Of a DNA stretch of 37,889 nucleotides, positions 30,934-37,889 are shown one piece after another. Every line of letters begins with the position of its first letter. Position 1 is the first letter of the stretch. The position numbers were made by a program, and so were the translations under genes. Origin of the DNA: HGM04593 sp045644465 (GTDB lineage: Bacteria; Bacteroidota; Bacteroidia; Bacteroidales; Bacteroidaceae). The stretch lies in contig JAZRGV010000038.1 of assembly GCA_045644465.1 (NCBI GenBank), positions 1 to 37,889 of the forward strand, written 5' to 3'. The notes beneath the pieces are model-generated. The model worked only from the letters and a program-made list of their open reading frames with translations, searched no databases and was not told where the DNA came from.

Positions 30934-31839
30934 ATGAACAATAAGGTCAAAGGTTCTGCCGCGTTATTTGTGGCAAGAGTATTCAGTGGCTTGAATGTGA
31001 ATGCCATGGGCTATCTGCTTCCGGTGTGGATCGCTCCTTTAGGGTGTGTGACGGTACGTCTTGTCTTTGGTGCTGTTGTGTTTTGGATTGTGTCGATATT
31101 CTCAAAGCCGGAGACTATATCGCGAATTGATAAAATAAAACTAATGGCATTGGGAGCATTCGGCATATTTGGATATATGTCGCTGTATGCTTTGAGCATC
31201 AGTTACACGACTCCTGTGAAATTTGCTATTTTCAATGCTATGCAGCCGCTATGGGTTATAGTTGTTGGCGCTCTGTTGTATAACAAGAGTATAGAAGGAC
31301 GTAAACTGACTGGACTTGCTGTAGGGTTTGCCGGTGCGTTGCTATGTATTCTCTCCGGTCCTCTTTCGGGTAAAGCTTCTGATACTCATGTGGGAAATTT
31401 GCTTGCTGTGCTTTCGTCGGTTATCTATTCTGTTTATTTGGTGTTGTCGTCGAAGTTTGTCGCTCGCATAGCAAGTGTAACAATTCTTAAATATACCTTT
31501 ACGGCTGCAGCAGTGGTGGCTCTTGTTGTGTCGTTGTTCGTGGGCTTTGATGCTCCTGTTTTCGATGATGAAATACATTACACCCCATTGCTTGTCCTTT
31601 TGTTTGTATTGCTGTTCCCGACTGTAGTTACATATTTTCTGATACCTATAGGAATGAAATATCTGGATAGTGCTGTAGTTGCCCTTTATGGTTATGTTAC
31701 ATTGATTGTTGCAACATCTGTTTCGTTTCTTCTGGGGTTGGACAAGTTCGACCCTATAATATTACTCTCGCTATTGCTTATAGTAATAAGTATCTATTGG
31801 GTGGGTGGAACCGATAAAAAGAGTAGTAAGGATTTGTAA
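30934..31839 (+). CDS. EamA/DMT-superfamily transporter
   Basis: From ATG 30934 the product has 301 residues with about ten membrane segments in two EamA halves. The first is near KGSAALFVARVFSGLNVNAM and YTTPVKFAIFNAMQPLWVIV, and ends in LTGLAVGFAGALLCIL. The second is near LLAVLSSVIYSVYLVLSSKF and YLDSAVVALYGYVTLIVATS, and ends in ILLSLLLIVISIYWVGG. The superfamily exports amino acids, drugs and metabolites; the substrate is unknown. An in-frame TTG at 30922 would overlap the MFS stop by four bases and add four residues (MNSG); either start implies coupling to the MFS gene. No terminator was found between this gene and the M6 protease gene. Confidence 0.9.
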   Translation: MNNKVKGSAALFVARVFSGLNVNAMGYLLPVWIAPLGCVTVRLVFGAVVFWIVSIFSKPETISRIDKIKLMALGAFGIFGYMSLYALSISYTTPVKFAIFNAMQPLWVIVVGALLYNKSIEGRKLTGLAVGFAGALLCILSGPLSGKASDTHVGNLLAVLSSVIYSVYLVLSSKFVARIASVTILKYTFTAAAVVALVVSLFVGFDAPVFDDEIHYTPLLVLLFVLLFPTVVTYFLIPIGMKYLDSAVVALYGYVTLIVATSVSFLLGLDKFDPIILLSLLLIVISIYWVGGTDKKSSKDL

Positions 31840-31901
31840 GTAAATACATGGGTTTTGCGTGCTTTTTTGGATTTATATGCCGTAAGTTCGTAAAAAATAA
31901 C

Positions 31902-31909
31902 TACTTTTG
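31902..31909 (+). promoter_or_regulatory. -7 box of the M6-like protease gene
   Basis: TACTTTTG exactly matches TAnnTTTG and lies 39 bases before ATG 31949. No well-spaced -33 TTG is evident. Confidence 0.5.
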
Positions 31910-31948
31910 TAAATTACTTATAAAAGATTGAAAATCTATTCTGTTTCT

Positions 31949-34456
31949 ATGAAAAAGATATTCTCATTAATAGTGTTGCTTGTGTTGGTTATTTCTGTTT
32001 TTGCAGTACCTGCCAACCGCAGGCCTTTTGTAGTAAAACAATCGGATGGCACAATGCTCACCATTGTTATGCAGGGTGATGAAGCATTGCATTTTTATAC
32101 CACCCTTGATGGAAAATATATAGTAAAGACGGAGGAGGGTGATTATTGTTATGCAACATTACAGGAGGGTAATTTTGTATCTACCGGTGTGCTCGCCCAC
32201 AATGTGAACGAACGTGGTGCTGAGGAGAGTGAGCTTTTGGCAACTATAGACTATGAGGCTTTGAATAGTGCTGTGTCTGAAACACATATGGCAAAAGCAG
32301 CTAAATATAGGGCTGCGGTTGCTACAAGAAGTACAATGTTGTCAAGAGCTGTTACCAAGGGAGAAGTATATGTCCCTGTTTTGCTTGTGGAGTATAAAGA
32401 TGTGAAATTCTCTTTTAAGAAAGAGGATTTGGAAAAATTGCTTAATGAGCCTAACTATAAATATAGTTTTCCTATTGCTGAAGTTGAAACCTATGGTAGC
32501 GCACGCGATTATTTCATAGCGCAGTCGGGCGGTTTGTTTACTCCTAAATTTGTTGTAACAGATATTATTACTTTGCCTGAGAATATGTCATATTATGGTG
32601 CAAACAATACATCAGGAAGTGACAAGAATCCACAGGCAATGATTCGTCATGGCATTGAACTTGCCGATAAAGATATTGATTTCTCGCAGTTCGATAACGA
32701 CAAAGACGGCAATGTCGAATTCCTATATTGCATATATGCCGGATATTCCGAGGCAAATGGTGCTTCTGCCAATGCAATATGGCCACATCAGTGGTCACTG
32801 ACATCAAATGGTAGCAAGAAACTTGTTGATGGTGTGTATTGTAATTATTATGCTTGTAGCTCTGAACTTAATATGACCGAAGCGTATGAGAAGGAATATG
32901 GTAAATGGCTTGATGGTATAGGTTCTATATGCCACGAGTTTTCTCATTGTCTTGGTCTTCACGATGTGTATGACGTTTCGTACTCATCGGACAATTGGGG
33001 TATGGATGAATGGGATGTTATGGCCTATGGAAATTACAATACTTCACAAGGCTATATTCCTGTAGGATATAATTCATATCAGAAAGAGTTGTGTGGATGG
33101 AAAGAGTTAGAGGTGCTCACTGAAAATGGTGTATATTCAATGACACCACAGAGTCAGGGAGGTGTTGGTTATAAAATAATTAATGATGCCAACCCTAATG
33201 AATATTTCGTTCTTGAAAATCGCAAACGAGAGGGGTGGGATCAATCGCTTCCTTCTGATGGTATGATGATAATACATGTCGATTATAAAAAGAGTGCTTG
33301 GGATGACAATAAAATCAATACAACTTCAGGACATCCGCGATTCCAGATTGTGCCGGCTGATAATGAATTGATATTCTATTCTTCAAACAATAAGCAAAAA
33401 TTTTATGATAGTCTTGCCGGTGACCTTTGGCCTGGAAAGAACAATAATAATGAGTTTTCCAATACATCATTGCCTGCAGCAAAGGTTTTTACCGGAGGCT
33501 TTTTGAATAAACCTGTAACAAATATAAAGTACGAGAATTATATTGCATCGTTCAACTTTGTTTGTGGCGAGATAGAAGCACCGGAGGCAATGCCGGCAAC
33601 TGATGTTACAGAGAATTCGTTTGTAGCAAACTGGAGTGCGGTGGAGTATGCTTCGGAGTATCTTGTGGAATTGTATAAACTTGTTAATGTCGATGGCAAA
33701 GCTGGTGATGTAGAGGTTGTTGTTGAGGAGGATTTCTTGAACTGCAACAAGGCTGCAACAGCTATACAAGACAATATGGATACATATATGTCGGTTAAGG
33801 GATGGAGTGGCAGTAATATATATAGCGAGACCGGTATGTTGTGCATAGGCTCGCTGAATAATGCCGGAAATCTTACTACACCATTGTTTGATGCCGAGGG
33901 TAATGTTACTATAACATTAAAGGTTGCCAAATATAATTCCAACGCAAGTGATATAAAACTATTTATTGATATTCTTGATGCTGCGGGAAAAGTGGTGGCA
34001 ACAGATGTTGTTTCTGCGGTGGGAATTGTTGAATTCAAAGCCTCCGTTGATGATAAATTCAGTGTGCGTTTTTCAACCGATGCCGGAAATGATAACAAAC
34101 GTGTGTTGCTCGATGATATTTCGGTAACAGTGGAGTTGCCATATACCAAGGTCTTTGTTGAAAATTATAAGACATCCCAAAGCAGTTATATGTTTGAAGA
34201 TATGGAGCAGGGTGCATACGCATATAGAGTAAAGGCACTTAGCGGAACATCAGAATCGGCCTTTTCTGAGTTTGTAAAGGTTGCTTTGAGTGCAACAACC
34301 GTGGTTGAGACTCCTATGCTTGACGATTATGTAGTGATTTATGCAATTTCCGGTGTGAAAGTTTATGAAGGCAAGATGAGTGATTTGCACAATATGTCGT
34401 CCGGTATATATATAATAAAGAGCAGTGCCGGAGCGAAGAAAATTAAAATTGAATAA
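31949..34456 (+). CDS. M6-like secreted metalloprotease with T9SS type A sorting tail
   Basis: The 835-residue product from ATG 31949 has a signal peptide (KKIFSLIVLLVLVISVFA, about 2-19). A propeptide-like region follows (RRPFVVKQSDGTMLTIVMQG, GKYIVKTEEGDYCYA). The catalytic domain spans about residues 130-480 with the zinc motif HEFSHCLGLHD (H329, E330, H333, D339) and WDVMAYGNYN, the Met-turn. This fits M6 (immune inhibitor A-like) peptidases. Beyond that are an Ig/fibronectin-like module (AMPATDVTENSFVANWSAVE), a jelly-roll-like region and another Fn3-like module. The last approximately 45 residues (DDYVVIYAISGVKVYEG, LHNMSSGIYIIKSS, KKIKIE) match a type A Por secretion tail. It would be exported by T9SS and degrade proteins outside the cell. 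A TTG at 31928 would precede the signal peptide and was rejected. Confidence 0.92.
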   Translation: MKKIFSLIVLLVLVISVFAVPANRRPFVVKQSDGTMLTIVMQGDEALHFYTTLDGKYIVKTEEGDYCYATLQEGNFVSTGVLAHNVNERGAEESELLATIDYEALNSAVSETHMAKAAKYRAAVATRSTMLSRAVTKGEVYVPVLLVEYKDVKFSFKKEDLEKLLNEPNYKYSFPIAEVETYGSARDYFIAQSGGLFTPKFVVTDIITLPENMSYYGANNTSGSDKNPQAMIRHGIELADKDIDFSQFDNDKDGNVEFLYCIYAGYSEANGASANAIWPHQWSLTSNGSKKLVDGVYCNYYACSSELNMTEAYEKEYGKWLDGIGSICHEFSHCLGLHDVYDVSYSSDNWGMDEWDVMAYGNYNTSQGYIPVGYNSYQKELCGWKELEVLTENGVYSMTPQSQGGVGYKIINDANPNEYFVLENRKREGWDQSLPSDGMMIIHVDYKKSAWDDNKINTTSGHPRFQIVPADNELIFYSSNNKQKFYDSLAGDLWPGKNNNNEFSNTSLPAAKVFTGGFLNKPVTNIKYENYIASFNFVCGEIEAPEAMPATDVTENSFVANWSAVEYASEYLVELYKLVNVDGKAGDVEVVVEEDFLNCNKAATAIQDNMDTYMSVKGWSGSNIYSETGMLCIGSLNNAGNLTTPLFDAEGNVTITLKVAKYNSNASDIKLFIDILDAAGKVVATDVVSAVGIVEFKASVDDKFSVRFSTDAGNDNKRVLLDDISVTVELPYTKVFVENYKTSQSSYMFEDMEQGAYAYRVKALSGTSESAFSEFVKVALSATTVVETPMLDDYVVIYAISGVKVYEGKMSDLHNMSSGIYIIKSSAGAKKIKIE

Positions 34457-34460
34457 ACTG

Positions 34461-34491
34461 TTGAAAGAATACAAAAAAAGATGTAATTTCG
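34461..34491 (+). promoter_or_regulatory. Promoter of pheT
   Basis: TTG (34461-34463) is followed after 20 bases by TAATTTCG (34484-34491), one mismatch from the -7 consensus. Transcription would start about 28 bases before ATG 34526. Confidence 0.5.
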
Positions 34492-34525
34492 CGGATTGAA
34501 ATTGGCAAAAAAATAAATATCATAT

Positions 34526-36991
34526 ATGAACATATCTTATAATTGGCTGAAAGAGTATGTCAAATTTGACATGACACCCGAAGAGGTTTCAGCCGCATTG
34601 ACTTCGATTGGTCTTGAAACAGATGGTGTTGAAGAGGTGCAGACCATCAAAGGTGGCCTTGAAGGCCTGGTTATCGGTGAAGTGTTGACATGTGTCGATC
34701 ATCCCGACAGTGACCACTTGCATATAACAACAGTTAATCTTGGCAATGGCGAGCCTGTGCAGATTGTTTGTGGTGCGCCTAACGTAGCTGCAGGTCAAAA
34801 GGTTGTTGTTGCAACTATTGGAACAAAGTTATATAGTGGTGACGAATGTTTTACTATTAAGAAAGGTAAGATACGTGGCGCTGAATCATATGGTATGATT
34901 TGTGCCGAGGATGAGATTGGCGTTGGAAATAGCCACGACGGCATTATTGTTCTTCCTGCTGATGCTGTTCCCGGAACACCTGCTAAGGAGTATTACAATA
35001 TAAAGAGCGATTATCTCATTGGTGTTGATATCACTCCTAATCGCGCTGATGCATGTTCGCATTATGGTGTAGCACGCGATCTATATGCATATACAAAGCA
35101 GAATAAGGGCGAGAGCATGCTTTCACGCCCCGATTGCAGTACATTCAATGTTGACGATAACTCACTCAATATAGATATTGATGTACAGAATACCGAGGCT
35201 TGCATGCGTTATGCCGGTGTAACGATAAAAGGTGTAACAGTGAAGGAGAGTCCTGAATGGCTCAAGAACAAACTGCAGATTATAGGTCTTCGTCCAATAA
35301 ATAACATTGTCGATATCACCAATTATATTCTTCATGCGTATGGTCAGCCTATGCACTGCTTTGATGCCGACAAAATCAAAGGTGGCAAGATTGTTGTTCG
35401 CACAATACCTGAGGGTACTCCATTTGTAACTCTTGATGGTGTAGAGCGTAAACTCTCGGAGCGTGATCTGATGATATGTAATGCTGAGGAACCAATGTGT
35501 ATTGCCGGTGTGTTCGGTGGTCTTGAATCAGGTACAACCGAGGAAACAAAGAACGTGTTCCTTGAGAGCGCATACTTCCATCCTACATGGGTGCGCAAGA
35601 CATCGCGCCGTCATGCTTTGCAAACCGATTCTTCATTCCGTTTTGAGCGTGGTACTGATCCAAACAATGTAATCTACGCTTTGAAGCAGGCTGCAATCCT
35701 CATCAAAGAACTTGCCGGAGGTACAATCTCTATGGATATAAAGGATATTTATCCGGCTCCTGTTGAGGATTTCAAGGTTGAACTTGATTATAAATATGTA
35801 AACAATCTTATTGGAGTTGAACTTGAGCCACAGACAATAAAGAATATTGTCACATCACTCGAAATGAAGATAGACAACGAAACCGAAAACGGAATATCGT
35901 TGAGTATCCCTCCTTATCGTGTTGATGTTCAACGTCCATGTGATGTGGTAGAAGATATACTTCGCATCTATGGCTATAACAATGTTGAAATTACTTCAAC
36001 TCTTCACTCATCAATCATAACTAAAGGTGCCGAGGATAAATCGCATAAGTTGCAGAATATCATTTCGGAACAGCTTGTAGGTTGTGGCTTCAACGAGATT
36101 CTCAACAACTCGCTTACTGCTGCGTCATATTATGATGAGTTGGAGAGCTTCAAGAGTGAAAACCTTGTACGTCTTATGAACCCATTGAGCAACGACCTGA
36201 ATGTGTTGCGTCAGACAATGTTGTTCGGTGGCCTTGAGAGCTTGCAGCGTAATGTTAATCGTAAATTCACCGACCTTAGCTTCTTTGAGTTCGGAAATAC
36301 GTACCGTTTTGATGCAGACAAGCGCGTTGAGGAGAAAATTCTCAGCCCATACAGCGAGAGCTATCATTTAGGCTTGTGGATGACAGGTAACAATGTTGCA
36401 GCATCATGGATTGAGCAGGGCCGTCAGTTGTCGGTGTATGACTTAAAGTCTGTTGTTGAGCATATTTTTGATCGTCTCGGATTCAAGCCTGCTATGCGTA
36501 TGGTTACAACATTCAGCGACGATATTTTCTCTGCTGCAATACAGGTGCAGGCACAGAACAACAAAAAGGTTGTTGCACAGCTCGGTATCTTGCGTAAGAA
36601 GGTTACAAAACGTTTCGACATTGACAACGAAGTTTTCTATGCCGATATCAATTGGACTGAACTTATGAAAGCTGTTAAGAATGCGAAGATTGGTTATGCC
36701 GAAATAAGCAAATATCCCGCTGTTAAACGTGACCTTGCGTTGCTCATCGACAAGAATGTTACATTTGCACAGATTGAACAGGTTGCACGCGAAACCGAGA
36801 AGAAACTTCTGAAGGCTGTTTCATTGTTCGACGTTTACGAGGGCAAGAACCTCGAAGAGGGTAAGAAGAGCTATGCAGTAAGCTTTGTGCTTCAGGATGA
36901 CAACCAAACACTCAATGACAAAGTTATTGAAAAGACAATGGCACGCCTGATGGAGAACTTCCAGAAACGTTTGGGTGCAATACAGCGATAA
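34526..36991 (+). CDS. pheT: Phenylalanine-tRNA ligase beta subunit
   Basis: This 821-residue protein is PheT, the larger subunit of the alpha2-beta2 enzyme that charges tRNA-Phe in the cytoplasm. It starts with MNISYNWLKEYV and has the EMAP/tRNA-binding domain at about 40-150 (HPDSDHLHITTVNLG, IVCGAPNVAAGQKVVVA, GMICAEDEIG). The B3/4 editing domain is at about 215-390 (NIVDITNYILHAYGQPMHCFD, RRHALQTDSSFRFERGTDP). The B5 domain (VELDYKYVNNLIGVEL, SIPPYRVDVQRPCDVVEDI), the catalytic-like core (LMNPLSNDLNVLRQTML) and the anticodon-binding FDX-ACB domain (YPAVKRDLALLID, about 725-821) follow. pheS is not in the window, so the subunits are encoded apart, which is common in Bacteroidetes. A yebC-family gene follows after 37 bases. 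Confidence 0.97.
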   Translation: MNISYNWLKEYVKFDMTPEEVSAALTSIGLETDGVEEVQTIKGGLEGLVIGEVLTCVDHPDSDHLHITTVNLGNGEPVQIVCGAPNVAAGQKVVVATIGTKLYSGDECFTIKKGKIRGAESYGMICAEDEIGVGNSHDGIIVLPADAVPGTPAKEYYNIKSDYLIGVDITPNRADACSHYGVARDLYAYTKQNKGESMLSRPDCSTFNVDDNSLNIDIDVQNTEACMRYAGVTIKGVTVKESPEWLKNKLQIIGLRPINNIVDITNYILHAYGQPMHCFDADKIKGGKIVVRTIPEGTPFVTLDGVERKLSERDLMICNAEEPMCIAGVFGGLESGTTEETKNVFLESAYFHPTWVRKTSRRHALQTDSSFRFERGTDPNNVIYALKQAAILIKELAGGTISMDIKDIYPAPVEDFKVELDYKYVNNLIGVELEPQTIKNIVTSLEMKIDNETENGISLSIPPYRVDVQRPCDVVEDILRIYGYNNVEITSTLHSSIITKGAEDKSHKLQNIISEQLVGCGFNEILNNSLTAASYYDELESFKSENLVRLMNPLSNDLNVLRQTMLFGGLESLQRNVNRKFTDLSFFEFGNTYRFDADKRVEEKILSPYSESYHLGLWMTGNNVAASWIEQGRQLSVYDLKSVVEHIFDRLGFKPAMRMVTTFSDDIFSAAIQVQAQNNKKVVAQLGILRKKVTKRFDIDNEVFYADINWTELMKAVKNAKIGYAEISKYPAVKRDLALLIDKNVTFAQIEQVARETEKKLLKAVSLFDVYEGKNLEEGKKSYAVSFVLQDDNQTLNDKVIEKTMARLMENFQKRLGAIQR

Positions 36992-37028
36992 AATTGATAA
37001 ATAATAACAAACTAAAATAAAAATTACT

Positions 37029-37754
37029 ATGGGTAGAGCTTTTGAATACCGTAAAGCTGCGAAATTGAAAAGATGGGGTAACATGGCACGTGTATTTACA
37101 CGCGTTGGAAAACAGATTGCAATTGCCGTTAAGGCTGGCGGTCCCGACCCCGATACAAACTCACATCTGAGAGCTATCATCGCCAATGCAAAGCGCGAGA
37201 ATATGCCAAAGGACAACATCGAGCGTGCTATCAAGAACGCGATGGGTAAAGACCAGAAAGATTACAAGGAGGTACCATACGAGGGCTATGGCCCTTTCGG
37301 TATCGCAATCTTTGTAGATGCTGCAACCGATAACACAACACGTACCGTTGCTAACGTACGCGCTGTCTTCAACAAGTTCGGTGGTACACTTGGTACACAG
37401 GGTAGCCTCGATTTTATGTTCACACAGAAGAGCGTGTTTACATTCACAAAGAAGGATGACCTCGACATGGATGAGTTGATTCTCGACCTTATTGATTATG
37501 GTGTAGAGGAAGAGTATGACGAGGAGGAGAACGAAATCACTATCTACGGCGATCCAAAGTCTTTCGGTGCAATCCAGAAGGCGCTTGAGGAGAAGGGCTT
37601 TGAGATTACAGGCAGTGAGTTTACTCGTATCCCTAACGACCTGAAGGACGTTACCGAGGAGCAGCGTGCTACAATCGACAAGATTGTTGAGCGTCTCGAG
37701 GAGGACGACGATGTTCAGAATGTTTATACAAACATGAAGCCTGTTGAGGAGTAA
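37029..37754 (+). CDS. YebC/PmpR family protein
   Basis: This 241-residue protein is a YebC/TACO1-family member. Signatures are MGRAFEYRKAAKLKRWGNMA (a variant of the usual MAGHSKWANIKHRK start), FTRVGKQIAIAVKAGGPDPD, LRAIIANAKRENMPKDNIER, the AIFVDAATDNTTRTVANVR segment and the acidic domain EEEYDEEENEITIYGDP. The family was first described as transcriptional regulators; more recent work places YebC/TACO1 proteins at the ribosome, easing translation of difficult stretches such as polyproline. It is 37 bases downstream of pheT with no terminator seen between, so the two may be one operon. That pairing with a tRNA synthetase gene agrees with a translation role. Confidence 0.95.
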   Translation: MGRAFEYRKAAKLKRWGNMARVFTRVGKQIAIAVKAGGPDPDTNSHLRAIIANAKRENMPKDNIERAIKNAMGKDQKDYKEVPYEGYGPFGIAIFVDAATDNTTRTVANVRAVFNKFGGTLGTQGSLDFMFTQKSVFTFTKKDDLDMDELILDLIDYGVEEEYDEEENEITIYGDPKSFGAIQKALEEKGFEITGSEFTRIPNDLKDVTEEQRATIDKIVERLEEDDDVQNVYTNMKPVEE

Positions 37755-37889
37755 AAATGTTAAAACAGCGGATTGCTGCGTTATGCTCGAACTCGAAATC
37801 CTCATTTACGCCCAGTAAACTCCGGTTTCTTGTTCTTCGCAAGCCTTGCACTCCACAGTTTTATCCATTTTTATATCTTGTCTATAATA
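37755..37889. other. 135-base tail without an assignable gene
   Basis: After the yebC stop the sequence is open on the plus strand from an ATG at 37757 (MLKQRIAALCSNSKSS...) to the window end. Composition and residue pattern look like non-coding sequence. The opposite strand holds only a 20-residue frame. It may be part of a dispersed intergenic repeat or belong to a gene beyond the window. Confidence 0.3.

Noticed and set aside
37161..37805. Minus-strand frame of 214 codons over the yebC-family gene
   Set aside because: Antisense to a clear YebC-family gene and without any recognisable domain.

Overview
The window reads as a chromosomal segment of a member of the phylum Bacteroidota, most likely order Bacteroidales from a gut or other host-associated niche. 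The supports are: -7 promoter boxes of the form TAnnTTTG, several with a TTG 19-20 bases upstream; a 58-residue histone H1-like protein; type IX secretion sorting domains of both kinds (a type B/CHU_C domain and a type A Por-like tail); a LysM/periplasmic-binding-fold protein paired with a PorT-like barrel; and a sialic acid locus with an AGE-type epimerase. Family and genus cannot be fixed from this sequence alone. There are no insertion sequences, phage genes, CRISPR arrays or rRNA genes. Most of the window is ordinary core and metabolic content.

Layout. 1-277: 3' end of an unknown gene. 324-493: tRNA-Arg(TCT) with its promoter and terminator, minus strand. 538-2582 (minus): a two-gene unit of a cytidylyltransferase/GHMP-kinase fusion followed by rfbA. 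2856-3032: histone-like gene. 3312-7364: large secreted GH2 beta-galactosidase-like enzyme. 7425-10012: rfbC-rfbD-rfbB, completing the dTDP-L-rhamnose pathway. 10086-12583 (minus): PorT-like barrel and LysM/PBP-fold protein, four-base overlap. 12779-16335: a small type B T9SS-sorted protein, then uvrA. 16384-20949 (minus): operon dcp (M3 peptidase) - DUF4847-like lipoprotein - dCMP deaminase - S41 protease. 21130-21459 (minus): an unrecognised small protein. 21573-22736 (minus): nagA. 23052-27720 (minus): sialic acid operon nanA - N-acylglucosamine 2-epimerase - kelch mutarotase fused to a sodium:solute symporter. 27958-29544: secreted protein with two FISUMP-like domains around an InlB-like repeat. 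29669-31839: MFS and EamA transporters. 31949-34456: M6-like metalloprotease with a T9SS tail. 34526-37754: pheT and a YebC-family gene. 37755-37889: a tail with no assignable gene.

How the genes work together. RfbA, B, C and D together make dTDP-L-rhamnose from glucose-1-phosphate, although the set is split by about 6 kb. The fusion kinase/cytidylyltransferase upstream of rfbA suggests a second activated sugar for the same surface polysaccharide. NanA, the epimerase and NagA fit the Bacteroides-type route from sialic acid through ManNAc and GlcNAc to glucosamine-6-phosphate; the GlcNAc kinase and NagB needed to complete it are not here. The fused mutarotase-symporter would handle anomer conversion and uptake in one polypeptide.

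The candidates most worth follow-up are the mutarotase-symporter fusion, the cytidylyltransferase-GHMP kinase fusion, and a 109-residue protein that looks like a low-molecular-weight phosphatase/ArsC fold lacking both the catalytic Cys and Arg but carrying a Cys/His-rich tail. I did not find a clear new multi-gene defence or mobile system.
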